Source of the DNA: Okeania sp. SIO3I5 | GTDB lineage: Bacteria > Cyanobacteriota > Cyanobacteriia > Cyanobacteriales > Microcoleaceae | Assembly (NCBI RefSeq): GCF_010672085.1 | Contig: NZ_JAAHHT010000035.1 | Location: 1 to 64,000, forward strand | DNA length: 64,000 nucleotides | Direction: 5' to 3' | Shown: positions 54,008-64,000 of the stretch, piece by piece | Layout of the letters: every line of letters starts with the position of its first letter | Numbering within the stretch: the stretch's first letter is position 1 | The notes under the pieces: model-generated | Told to the model about the DNA's origin: nothing | Databases searched by the model: none | The model's input: the letters and a program-made list of their open reading frames with translations, nothing else | Position numbers and translations under genes: made by a program

Positions 54008-56599
54008 TTATTTAGTTGTCATAGTATGAATACCATCCCAATCATTAGGTGGTGGAGTTTTTATATAGTTAAGCGATCGCTCAATGTGTATAGCAACAGC
54101 TCCATCTTTAGGTTTAATTTTTTGTGCCTGCTCAAAATAACTTATTGCCTGAGAAAATTTCTTTTTCATGTAAGCTTCTCTAGCTTTAATATAAAGTTCT
54201 ACAAACTCTTCTGTTTCCTTGTCAAGAGGTTGAGAATTAGCACTAATTAATTCATATATACTCACCGCCTTTTGTTTTCCTTTAACCCTAACTTTATCTA
54301 ACTCCCTAACCAAAATATGATCTCTACAAAGTTGATAAGTAAACTCACTTAAAATAATATCACAGCCATATTGTTTAGTAATTGCTTCTAAACGGGAACT
54401 CAAATTTACACCATCACCAATCACTGTATAATCCATTCGTTTTTGGGAACCAATATTACCAGAAACTACTTCTCCTGAACTAATACCTATACCAATTTTA
54501 AATTGTGTTTCATCAGGACGAGATAAATTAAATTCCCGGAGACGACGACGCATATCCAAAGCAGTTTTAACTGCCATTAAAGCATGATTTTCTAAAGATA
54601 ATGGTGCGCCAAAAACTGCCATTAAAGCATCCCCAATAAATTTATCCAGAGTTCCTTCATGGTTAAATACTGCCTCTACCATTGTCTCAAAATATTGATT
54701 TAGAAGCTTAACTACTTCAGACGCTTCTAGATTTTCTGTAATAGTTGTATAACCTCGAATATCAGAAAATAAAATAGTAACTTCTTTACGTTCTCCTTCA
54801 AGTAAAGCATCTTCTCCTAAAGCCATTACTTGTTCTGCTACCTCTGGAGTCATGTAGCGATACATAGTATTTTTCATCCGTTTTTCTTGACTAATATCTT
54901 CTAAAACTACCAACCCACCTCGCACGCCACCTTCAGGATTATTTAGGGGATTAACTGTTAAATTCAGACTCTTTTCAAAGACTTGATCTATTTCTGATGA
55001 ATCTATGGATTTACTAATATTTTTGTGATTATTTTGGATGAGATTTTCCTGGGTATTTGTCGATATTTTTTCTCCCCAAGCAACATAAATATTGGGATTT
55101 TTTGGGTCTGGAACTGCTAAAATATGAACTTCTTCTTCCTCTTCTTTTTCTATCAATAACCCTACTCGTAAATTTTGTTCTGGAACATATTGTCTAGTAC
55201 CATGCTTAAGACTATCTTCTAAACGGAACTTTAAGTTTTCAATTGGTATAACTTCCCATATATATCTACCAATGAGTTTTTCCTCCCAAACTTGTCTAGT
55301 TACTTGACTTTTTACCTCTTGATTAATCGGACATCCTAACATTTGTAAAGCTGCTTCATTAATAGTCACAATTCTGCCTTGCAAATCTGTCGAAATTACA
55401 ACATCAGACAAACTTTGTAGAATATCTTTCTGATATTGTTTTTCGACTAAAACATTTTCAAATAATTGAGAATTTTGGAGAGCAATACCTGCTTGAGCAT
55501 TAAAAGCTAATAAAAATTGTTCATCTGAAGCAGTAAAATTACCTTGATTTTTATTAATTAACTGAGTTACACCAATCAATTCACCTTTAGCATTGTATAC
55601 AGGCATACAAAGAATATTTCTTGTTTGATAACCTGTTTTTTGGTCTGTACTAGGGTCAAAACGAGGATCTATATAAGCATCAGGAATATTCAGAGTTTGT
55701 CCAGTAGAAGCAACATAACCCGCTATACCACGATTTGCTGGTATTCTAATTTCCACTATTTTTTTTCTATCTACTGTCGCTACCTTAGTCCAAAGTTCAT
55801 TTGTTTCTTTACTTAGTAAAAATAATGTGCTACGGTCTGCTTGCATCAGATTCCGAGCTTGGTCCATTACAGCTCTTAAAGTTGTTTCCAAGTCTAGACT
55901 TTGGCCTAAAGTTGTGGTAGCCTTTAAAAGTGCTGATACTCCTCGCTGATTCCGAGCTGCACCATAGAAAGATTGACAACTTTCAAGAATAATCCCCATT
56001 GAGTCAGCGAAAGAGCGGAATAGTTTTTCATCTTCTTGATCGAAGGGGACATCACTTGCTTTATTCAGTAGTCGTACCACTGCAACTGGTTGCTGGAAGT
56101 TTGTGGTACTAAAAATTGGCATACAGAGTATAGTACGAGTATCATAGCCTCTAGGTTGGTCTACCTCTTCGTTAAAGAGTGGATGACTCTTGGCATCGGC
56201 AATATTTAGTGCTTCTCCCGCGATGGCCACATGGCCTAAAATACCAACATTAATTGGTAAGTGGTACTCTTGAGATTTACCTGTATTTTCTACAATTGTC
56301 TTGTACCAAAGTTGTTTTTTTTCTTGGTTAACTAGAAAAATAGTTGTTCGATCTGCTTTCAGGACTTGACCAATTTTTAATGTAAAAGCATCTAATAGTT
56401 GTTCTAATAAAGTTTCTATACCTTCATTATTAATTAAGTCTATGGCCCGCAGATACTGATGAAATTCTGCAGTTATAAAGTCCAGTAGACAAACAAACTC
56501 TCCTACTGGCAAATCCTTGACACGAGTTGCCAGTAGACCCATACGATCAACTTGAGTCAATGTTGCCAGAATACTACCAGCAGCGTTCGAGAATGTCAT
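54008..56599 (-). CDS. Adenylate cyclase (class III) with two GAF domains and a PAS-like domain
   Basis: 863 residues. GAF 1 about 60-205 (TLLEQLLDAFTLKIGQVLKADRTTIFLV), GAF 2 about 238-380 (same pattern, DQARNLMQADRSTLFLL), PAS-like about 390-510 (DILQSLSDVVISTDLQGRIVTINEAAL). The cyclase domain is about 604-785. Metal Asp residues are D613 (FSDIRG) and D657 (GDALMAVFG). Lys653 and Asp723 are the adenine-selecting pair, so the product should be cAMP, not cGMP. N732 and R736 stabilise the transition state. A TPR-like helical tail follows (800-840). By analogy with Anabaena CyaB1/CyaB2 the GAF domains may bind cAMP. It is soluble, with no membrane segment. Confidence 0.92.
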   Translation of the reverse strand: MTFSNAAGSILATLTQVDRMGLLATRVKDLPVGEFVCLLDFITAEFHQYLRAIDLINNEGIETLLEQLLDAFTLKIGQVLKADRTTIFLVNQEKKQLWYKTIVENTGKSQEYHLPINVGILGHVAIAGEALNIADAKSHPLFNEEVDQPRGYDTRTILCMPIFSTTNFQQPVAVVRLLNKASDVPFDQEDEKLFRSFADSMGIILESCQSFYGAARNQRGVSALLKATTTLGQSLDLETTLRAVMDQARNLMQADRSTLFLLSKETNELWTKVATVDRKKIVEIRIPANRGIAGYVASTGQTLNIPDAYIDPRFDPSTDQKTGYQTRNILCMPVYNAKGELIGVTQLINKNQGNFTASDEQFLLAFNAQAGIALQNSQLFENVLVEKQYQKDILQSLSDVVISTDLQGRIVTINEAALQMLGCPINQEVKSQVTRQVWEEKLIGRYIWEVIPIENLKFRLEDSLKHGTRQYVPEQNLRVGLLIEKEEEEEVHILAVPDPKNPNIYVAWGEKISTNTQENLIQNNHKNISKSIDSSEIDQVFEKSLNLTVNPLNNPEGGVRGGLVVLEDISQEKRMKNTMYRYMTPEVAEQVMALGEDALLEGERKEVTILFSDIRGYTTITENLEASEVVKLLNQYFETMVEAVFNHEGTLDKFIGDALMAVFGAPLSLENHALMAVKTALDMRRRLREFNLSRPDETQFKIGIGISSGEVVSGNIGSQKRMDYTVIGDGVNLSSRLEAITKQYGCDIILSEFTYQLCRDHILVRELDKVRVKGKQKAVSIYELISANSQPLDKETEEFVELYIKAREAYMKKKFSQAISYFEQAQKIKPKDGAVAIHIERSLNYIKTPPPNDWDGIHTMTTK

Positions 56600-57526
56600 T
56601 TGGACTGGTTTTTCTTAAAGTTAAATGGCTCCAACTTAAGTTTATTTTGCCCTGGTTAAATTGTCCAAAGTGGGAAAGTTTGTTTATTGACATCCTCCCC
56701 GGCCTAAAGACGCTGAGATTCCTACTAAACCTAAGCTCCTCGGTGGGTTACCTTTCTTATGGTACTGCACCTAACCGCTCAACTAAACTTACTTAAACTG
56801 AACGAGAAGGTCGGAAAGTCTACTCAAACACAAGTGGATCTAACACTACAGGGTTAAACGGCAAACCCTTTATTCCTTGGTCAAAGACCAAAGCGAATTA
56901 CTTTTTTAATATAGACAAAATCAAAACTTACTCCTAGATAGTTTGATAGCTATAGTTATGAGTAAGTTTAATGAACTTTAGATAAGTTTTCCCTTTCTGT
57001 ATTTACCCCTCTTGCTGGGGGTGGGTGATGATCCCCTCCTGGGAGGGGATGGGGGGGGGTTACACTCCGCGTCCTAATTTTTCTTGTATTGCCCACCCGC
57101 AACAATAATACAATAGCTTATTCTTCCCACTTAACCAATCAAAAAGTTGCCGACTCGCTCGGCGACGCATTTACCTCCATTTTCTGCTAAAAATCTAAGT
57201 TTAAAGCTTTTCTATAGAAATTCTGTGGTGATACACAGAAGTCCAGAGGTAATCAATTCTTAAAACCTAGCGATCGCTTTTAATATACACCAAACAAAAG
57301 AGAAACCAAGTTGATTTGGCGCGTCAAACATATATTAAGGATATAGGGGAAAAACCTTTGATGAATGGACAGTTTCATTGGACTGCTATATCTTTTTTGG
57401 CAAATCAAGTAGATCAGGTCAAATTACTTCGACTACTTTCTTCAGAGACTTGAAAATTTTGATGGCTAGAGGCTAATTTTACTGAATATCCTAGACAAAA
57501 ATCTATAAAATGTCTAGGTCATATTA
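56600..57526. other. Gene-free region with an IS605-type left end
   Basis: An IS left end (56692-56790), a perfect palindrome ATCCCCTCC/GGAGGGGAT (57031-57050) in a C/G-run context, and a HIP1 site near 57271. A 30-codon frame at 57361-57453 matches nothing known. Confidence 0.6.
56692..56790 (+). mobile_element. IS200/IS605-type left-end relic
   Basis: TTGAC followed by ATCCTCCCCGGCCTAAAGACG, a pattern typical of IS605/IS1341 left ends in cyanobacteria but a different subfamily from the ATACTCCCGACG ends. No tnpA or tnpB follows. Confidence 0.6.
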
Positions 57527-58660
57527 TTATGCTGCTGATGGTATGGAATGGGCAGAAACAATTTTTTGATAATAGTTTCTTAATTGCTGAGTTGCTGCTG
57601 ACCATCCCCAACGTTCTGCTTCAGATCTAGCATTTTTTCTTAAGGTTTCTCGTTCTTCTGAGTGGGCTAAAAGTTTTTTAGTAGCTGTAATGGCTCCTTT
57701 TTCATCAGTTGGATCAAATAGATAACCATTTATTCCATTAGTGACAATATCAGGAATTCCTCCCGAATTTGCTGCTACTACTGGAGTGCCTGCGGCCATT
57801 GCTTCTAAAAGTACCAATCCTAAAGTTTCGGTGCGAGAGGGAAAGATGAAGGCATCGGCAGAAGCATAAGCAGAGGCCAGTTGTTGACCCCGTAAATACC
57901 CTACAAAATTAGTGGGCGTGTCTGCAAAATGTTGTTCCAGGGTTTCTCTGTTCGGGCCATCACCTACAAGAGCGAGGCGAGCATTGGGAATAGCTTCTAA
58001 GATTGGTTTAATACGCTCGATTTCTTTTTCTGCACCTAAACGCCCAACATATAGTAGTATTGTACTGTCGGGGTTTCTTTGACTGAGGCGATCACGCATT
58101 TCCTCACTTGCGTGGTGGGGTTGAAATAATTCTGTATCTACTCCCCTCTGCCATAAGTCCACTCGTTCAATGCCATGGTTACTTAGTTCTTCTACCATTG
58201 CTGTAGAGGTACAAAGATTTAGGTCTGCTTGGTTATGACCTGATTTGAGTAATTCCCAAAGTAAGCCTTCTAGCATTCCTAAACCATAGTGATGTAAGTA
58301 TTGAGGCAGGTGGGTATGATAAGATGCCACAAGTGGAATATTTAGTTTTTTCGCATAGTAGAGGCCACCCAATCCTAAGACGGCAGGATTAGCGACGTGA
58401 ACTATATCTGGCTGAAATTGTTCTAGCTTTTCTCCAATAGTGGGAGTTGGTATAGCTAATTTTAATTCTGGGTATAGGGGTAGGGGAAAACCTTCAATGC
58501 CACAAATTTCTGCTCCTTTATATTCTGTAAGTCCTCCTGCGGGAGAAAATATTAGGACTTGATCGCCAAGACGTTGTAGATGTTCGACAGTATGACATAG
58601 ACGGGTAACTATACCGTCTATTTTTGGTAAAAAGGTTTCAGTAAATAGGGCTATCTTCAT
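57527..58660 (-). CDS. sqdX: SqdX, sulfoquinovosyl transferase
   Basis: 377 residues, a GT4 family glycosyltransferase. It starts KIALFTETFLPKIDGIVTRLCHTVEHL with VASYHTHLPQYLHHYG, LLYVGRLGAEKEI, NARLALVGDGPNRETLE and FPSRTETLGLVLLEAMAAGTPVVA (the E-x7-E donor motif). It moves sulfoquinovose from UDP-sulfoquinovose to diacylglycerol, making the thylakoid lipid SQDG. sqdB lies 1.8 kb upstream on the same strand, separated by a DUF4291 gene and long gaps, so they need not share a transcript. Confidence 0.93.
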   Translation of the reverse strand: MKIALFTETFLPKIDGIVTRLCHTVEHLQRLGDQVLIFSPAGGLTEYKGAEICGIEGFPLPLYPELKLAIPTPTIGEKLEQFQPDIVHVANPAVLGLGGLYYAKKLNIPLVASYHTHLPQYLHHYGLGMLEGLLWELLKSGHNQADLNLCTSTAMVEELSNHGIERVDLWQRGVDTELFQPHHASEEMRDRLSQRNPDSTILLYVGRLGAEKEIERIKPILEAIPNARLALVGDGPNRETLEQHFADTPTNFVGYLRGQQLASAYASADAFIFPSRTETLGLVLLEAMAAGTPVVAANSGGIPDIVTNGINGYLFDPTDEKGAITATKKLLAHSEERETLRKNARSEAERWGWSAATQQLRNYYQKIVSAHSIPSAA

Positions 58661-59076
58661 AAATTAATAAATATAAATTTATTAGCTGGAAAAATATTAG
58701 CAAGAATATTGATTGATTAATTTTTTGATCTGGTAATAGATTTGATGAGAGGGTAGTAAATTTGGCGCGTTATGTCTCAAATTTTGAGTTAGCTTAAAAG
58801 TCAGTTATATAGGTAAAAAATAATTCTTTAGGACATGGATTGATGATAAATCTTAGAGTAGGAAATGTTTTTCCCATTGTTCCCAGTTCCCTGCTATATA
58901 AGTGACTTGAACCTACATTCTGCGCGTCAACTTGTGGCATTAAAAATAGTATAAAAATTACTAATTTGCCAAGTATTTATACTCTATAAATGATCTTAAT
59001 TGACCTTTCTCAAAAGTCAAATTGTCAGCCAAATATTAAGCACAAATACTTGATAGCTCCAGAAAGTTAGCCAACA
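58661..59076. other. Intergenic region, no feature recognised
   Basis: AT-rich; I see no gene, clear promoter or long repeat. Confidence 0.5.
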
Positions 59077-59700
59077 TCATTCCCTACTAAATTCTAAATT
59101 ATCTACTGGATAAACATTTTCTGTGGGTGTAATTAAATTAATCCATTTACTTGAATCTCTATTACTACGCTGCTGTCGTACAAATTCTGTAATATCTTCT
59201 ATTTTAAGAATCCAATCTCGGCTATAATTGCGTAAAAATTCACCCCGTAGCCCTAATTGAATTGCTCTTCGTTCCACTCTTTCACCCATAGGATTATGAT
59301 CTGGGTCCCATTGCAATCTTACAGGCGATCGCTTCAAAGTTTTTTGCCATTCTTCTTGAGTTTTGTAAATAGTTGGAATAAATTTTGAATGTACTGCATT
59401 TACTAAAATTTCATCAAATGCTGTGCGTTTAATAGTTACAGCGAGAATAACTTCTTGCCCTATTTTTGTTCCCCATCCAGAACGATACATCATCCACAAA
59501 AAGTTGGGTTTAATCCAACTCATTCTACTTAGACTAAATTCACCACCAAAGTAACCTTTTGAAGCGGCAAAACGACCTATTTCTGGTTTATATGCTTGAT
59601 AGACAACTATAGAGTTTTCATCAAATTGCGCTAATATATGTTTACCTCGTTCTGGCCAATTACTAACTTGAGTTAAGTAGTTTTCTGTGACTAACTGCAT
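59077..59700 (-). CDS. DUF4291 domain protein
   Basis: 207 residues, the whole length fitting DUF4291. IVVYQAYKPEIGRFAASKGYF, then FSLSRMSWIKPNFLWMMYRSGWGTKIGQE (the family hallmark), LQWDPDHNPMGE and RAIQLGLRG. The biochemical function of this family is not known to me. Soluble, no signal. It lies between sqdX and sqdB on the same strand. Confidence 0.88.
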   Translation of the reverse strand: MQLVTENYLTQVSNWPERGKHILAQFDENSIVVYQAYKPEIGRFAASKGYFGGEFSLSRMSWIKPNFLWMMYRSGWGTKIGQEVILAVTIKRTAFDEILVNAVHSKFIPTIYKTQEEWQKTLKRSPVRLQWDPDHNPMGERVERRAIQLGLRGEFLRNYSRDWILKIEDITEFVRQQRSNRDSSKWINLITPTENVYPVDNLEFSRE

Positions 59701-59826
59701 ATTAACTAAGTAGTAGTCTTGAGTAATTTTAGATATGAGTTTTTGTTAGGGTTTGTCATTTTAGTTATCAGTTATCAGTACCTCTAAATCAAGCCTTATG
59801 CTTGAAATACTAAAGTCAATTTTTTT

Positions 59827-59967
59827 TATAGCGTTTCTCAAATTGGTGAGATACAGTTTTAGATCCCCCCTGCCCCCCTTAAAAAGGGGGGAGTCTTCAA
59901 AGTCCCCCTTGAAAAGGGGGATTTAGGGGGATCGTAACTGTACCTCATCTTTATGAGAAATGCTATA
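59827..59967. mobile_element. Miniature element family E (copy E1) with GATCCCCC core
   Basis: Ends TATAGCGTTTCTCA / TGAGAAATGCTATA (13 of 14 inverted). The centre is the C-run/G-run palindrome also seen alone at 5516-5565. A small mobile repeat with another repeat nested in it. Confidence 0.7.
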
Positions 59968-60336
59968 TCCCCTTAAAATAGTAGATTTAATCCGTTATTT
60001 TTTGGTCAATGATTCTTAATAAAAAACAGTAAAAATAACTGAATTTTAAGGTAAAACTTTAGACATTGGCTTGGAGTTTCTTAAACTTTATATGAGGATA
60101 GAAATTATTTGAACTTACTCCATTTTATATCTAAAAATTAGCCAAATCTTTGAATCAACCTAAATTAAATCTATCAATATTAGAAGAGGTAATAAATAGA
60201 TATATTACCTCTTGCTTTTGTCTTTAGACCGACACTCAGGTTGAAAGTATTATTAAATTCATTATCTATAATCCCAACCACAAGTAAAACTACTATATTT
60301 ACTGAATATCAATCTATTAAAGATAGAATTTTTATT

Positions 60337-60426
60337 CAGTTTGAGATACTAATGTACTTTTAACAGAATCTGATTGTTTGTTTTTTTCCTCAGTTTGAGA
60401 TACTAATGTACTTTTGACAGAATCTA
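60337..60426. repeat. Two copies of a 36-bp sequence, 54 bp apart
   Basis: CAGTTTGAGATACTAATGTA ... ACAGAATCT at 60337-60372 and 60391-60426. The second copy ends one base before the sqdB stop codon on the minus strand. Confidence 0.85.
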
Positions 60427-60427
60427 A

Positions 60428-62664
<2,237 letters not shown>

Positions 62665-64000
62665 ATGTTTAATGATTCTAGTTTTCCAGAAGATGCTGTT
62701 TTAGAAGCACTTCAAATTACAGATCAAAATTTATTCGTTCCTTCACCTATTAACACTCTTATTCCTGGACAACCAACAACTGTACCAGGCTTTGAGTTAG
62801 TTGATGGGCCAGAAGTTTTTGCTGACCAATTTGTTGAAGTCCCAATTCCAATAATACCCGGTCCTGCTGGTCCTATAGGTCCTATAGGGCCTTCCGGTCC
62901 TGCTGGTCCTGCTGGCGCTCCTGGTCCCGCTGGCGCTCCTGGTCCCGCTGGCGCTCCTGGTACTCCGGGATTAGATGGTGCTCCTGGTCCCGCTGGTGCT
63001 CCTGGTCCTGCTGGTCCCGCTGGTCCCGCTGGTCCTGTGGGTCCCACTGGTGCTCCTGGTACTCCCGGATTAGATGGTACTCCTGGTCTTGCTGGTGCTC
63101 CTGGTCCTGCTGGTCCCGCTGGTCCAGTAGGTCTCGCTGGTCCTGCTGGTCCAGTAGGTCCCGCTGGTGCTCCTGGTACTCCGGGATTAGATGGTACTCC
63201 TGGTCTCGCTGGTCTCGCTGGTCCCGCTGGTGCTCCTGGTACTCCGGGATTAGATGGTGCTCCTGGTCCCGCTGGTGCTCCTGGTCCTGCTGGTCCCGCT
63301 GGTCCAGTAGGTCCGGCTGGTAGTCCTGGTACTCCGGGATTAGATGGTACTCCTGGTCTCGCTGGTCCCGCTGGTCCAGTAGGTCCCGCTGGTAGTCCTG
63401 GTACTCCGGGATTAGATGGTACTCCTGGTCCCGCTGGTGCTCCTGGTCCTGGTGGTCCCGCTGGTCCTGTAGGTCCCGCTGGTGCTCCTGGTACTCCGGG
63501 ATTAGATGGTACTCCTGGTCCCGCTGGTCCTGTAGGTCCGGCTGGTAGCCCTGGTACTCCGGGATTAGATGGTACTCCTGGTCTCGCTGGTCCCGCTGGT
63601 CCAGTAGGTCCCGCTGGTGCTCCTGGTACTCCCGGATTAGATGGTACTCCTGGTCTTGCTGGTCCCGCTGGTCCAGTAGGTCCCGCTGGTGCTCCTGGTA
63701 CTCCCGGATTAGATGGTGCTCCTGGTCCCGCTGGCGCTCCTGGTCCCGCTGGTCCCGCTGGTCCTGTGGGTCCCACTGGTGCTCCTGGTACTCCCGGATT
63801 AGATGGTACTCCTGGTCTCGCTGGTCCCGCTGGTCCAGTAGGTCCCGCTGGTGCTCCTGGTACTCCCGGATTAGATGGTGCTCCTGGTCCCGCTGGCGCT
63901 CCTGGTCCCGCTGGTCCTGTGGGTCCCACTGGTGCTCCTGGTCCCGGTGGTCCTGCTGGTCCCGCTGGTCCTGTAGGTCCCGCTGGTGCTCCTGGTACTC
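62665..64000 (+). CDS. Collagen-like (Gly-X-Y) repeat protein, 3' end outside window
   Basis: 445 complete codons from ATG 62665, no stop before the edge. Residues 1-64 are a non-collagen head ([20 protein letters not shown] ... VPIPII) with no signal peptide. From about residue 65 the protein is unbroken Gly-X-Y ([10 protein letters not shown]) with the block GTPGLDG recurring twelve times. The DNA repeats are very similar to each other, so unit number probably changes easily. Collagen-like proteins are known from filamentous cyanobacteria such as Trichodesmium, where one is linked to filament integrity. A structural role at the cell surface or septum is inferred. The opposite strand also has a long open frame, which I treat as a shadow. 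Confidence 0.88.
   Translation, partial: MFNDSSFPEDAVLEALQITDQNLFVPSPINTLIPGQPTTVPGFELVDGPEVFADQFVEVPIPIIPGPAGPIGPIGPSGPAGPAGAPGPAGAPGPAGAPGTPGLDGAPGPAGAPGPAGPAGPAGPVGPTGAPGTPGLDGTPGLAGAPGPAGPAGPVGLAGPAGPVGPAGAPGTPGLDGTPGLAGLAGPAGAPGTPGLDGAPGPAGAPGPAGPAGPVGPAGSPGTPGLDGTPGLAGPAGPVGPAGSPGTPGLDGTPGPAGAPGPGGPAGPVGPAGAPGTPGLDGTPGPAGPVGPAGSPGTPGLDGTPGLAGPAGPVGPAGAPGTPGLDGTPGLAGPAGPVGPAGAPGTPGLDGAPGPAGAPGPAGPAGPVGPTGAPGTPGLDGTPGLAGPAGPVGPAGAPGTPGLDGAPGPAGAPGPAGPVGPTGAPGPGGPAGPAGPVGPAGAPGT

Larger units (their letters stand above)
59701..60427. other. Intergenic region with element E1 and a direct repeat
   Basis: Element E1 (59827-59967) and a 54-bp-period duplication (60337-60426) next to the sqdB stop. 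No gene is seen. Confidence 0.6.

Noticed and set aside
57361-57453. 30-codon plus-strand frame
   Set aside because: Too short, no match to a known family, no neighbour that would explain it.
62724-63929. Long minus-strand collagen-like open frame
   Set aside because: It mirrors the plus-strand gene. The plus frame has a unique non-repetitive head and an ATG at 62665, while the minus frame has no stop-bounded unique part typical of a gene.

Overview
The window looks like a stretch of a filamentous, non-heterocystous cyanobacterial chromosome (Trichodesmium / Okeania / Lyngbya-like; this placement is an inference). Supporting signs are AT-rich DNA, many HIP1 octamers (GCGATCGC), heptameric short tandem repeats, sulfolipid genes (sqdB, sqdX), PEP-CTERM proteins, a collagen-like gene, a group II intron, IS200/IS605 ends, and long repeat-filled gaps between genes. 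No tRNA, rRNA or CRISPR array was seen.

Layout. 1-3237: 3' part of a large CshA-repeat/RTX surface or secreted protein. 3761-5484: two PEP-CTERM proteins. 5630-8370: a frameshifted DUF4347/Ig-like/RTX protein. 9240-11975: valS. 12146-27730: thirteen genes on the minus strand forming a nonulosonic (pseudaminic-type) acid cluster. In transcription order it holds pseB, pseC, an ATP-grasp ligase, a methyltransferase, a formyltransferase, a PIG-L deacetylase, an MBL-fold protein, a second methyltransferase, pseI (NeuB family), an SpsF-type cytidylyltransferase, pseG, a third methyltransferase, and a giant protein joining a sialyltransferase-like domain to an O-GlcNAc-transferase (SPINDLY) domain. 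27744-30606: small, mostly decayed genes (broken PIN toxin, antitoxin, TPR protein, UPF0175 relic). 31043-33954: MlaD- and MlaF-like lipid transport genes. 34714-36141: yvcK, preceded by five 131-bp repeats. 36142-38797: a TnpB-only IS element and a choice-of-anchor-type protein caught between IS ends. 40024-46991: tsaE, a DUF790 nuclease, a degenerate PEP-CTERM paralogue, sdhA and a small membrane protein. 47522-49426: a double-globin/transmembrane/pentapeptide fusion. 50419-53656: a pentapeptide gene split by a 2521-bp group II intron. 54008-56599: adenylate cyclase. 57527-61606: sqdX, DUF4291, sqdB. 62665-64000: the 5' part of a collagen-like gene.

A large share of the window is non-coding and built of mobile miniature elements, called A to F here. 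They have inverted ends and often contain further palindromes. One pair gives a natural empty-site/filled-site comparison: element B sits inside a C element with a TA duplication, and an uninterrupted C copy lies 10 kb away. C elements sit exactly at the stop codons of several genes, and in two cases supply the stop codon.

Most likely biology. The pse-type cluster makes a CMP-activated, probably N-formylated nonulosonic acid, and the terminal fusion protein transfers it or otherwise glycosylates protein or polysaccharide. The RTX, CshA, PEP-CTERM and collagen-like proteins point to an elaborate cell surface or sheath. sqdB and sqdX make the thylakoid sulfolipid SQDG.
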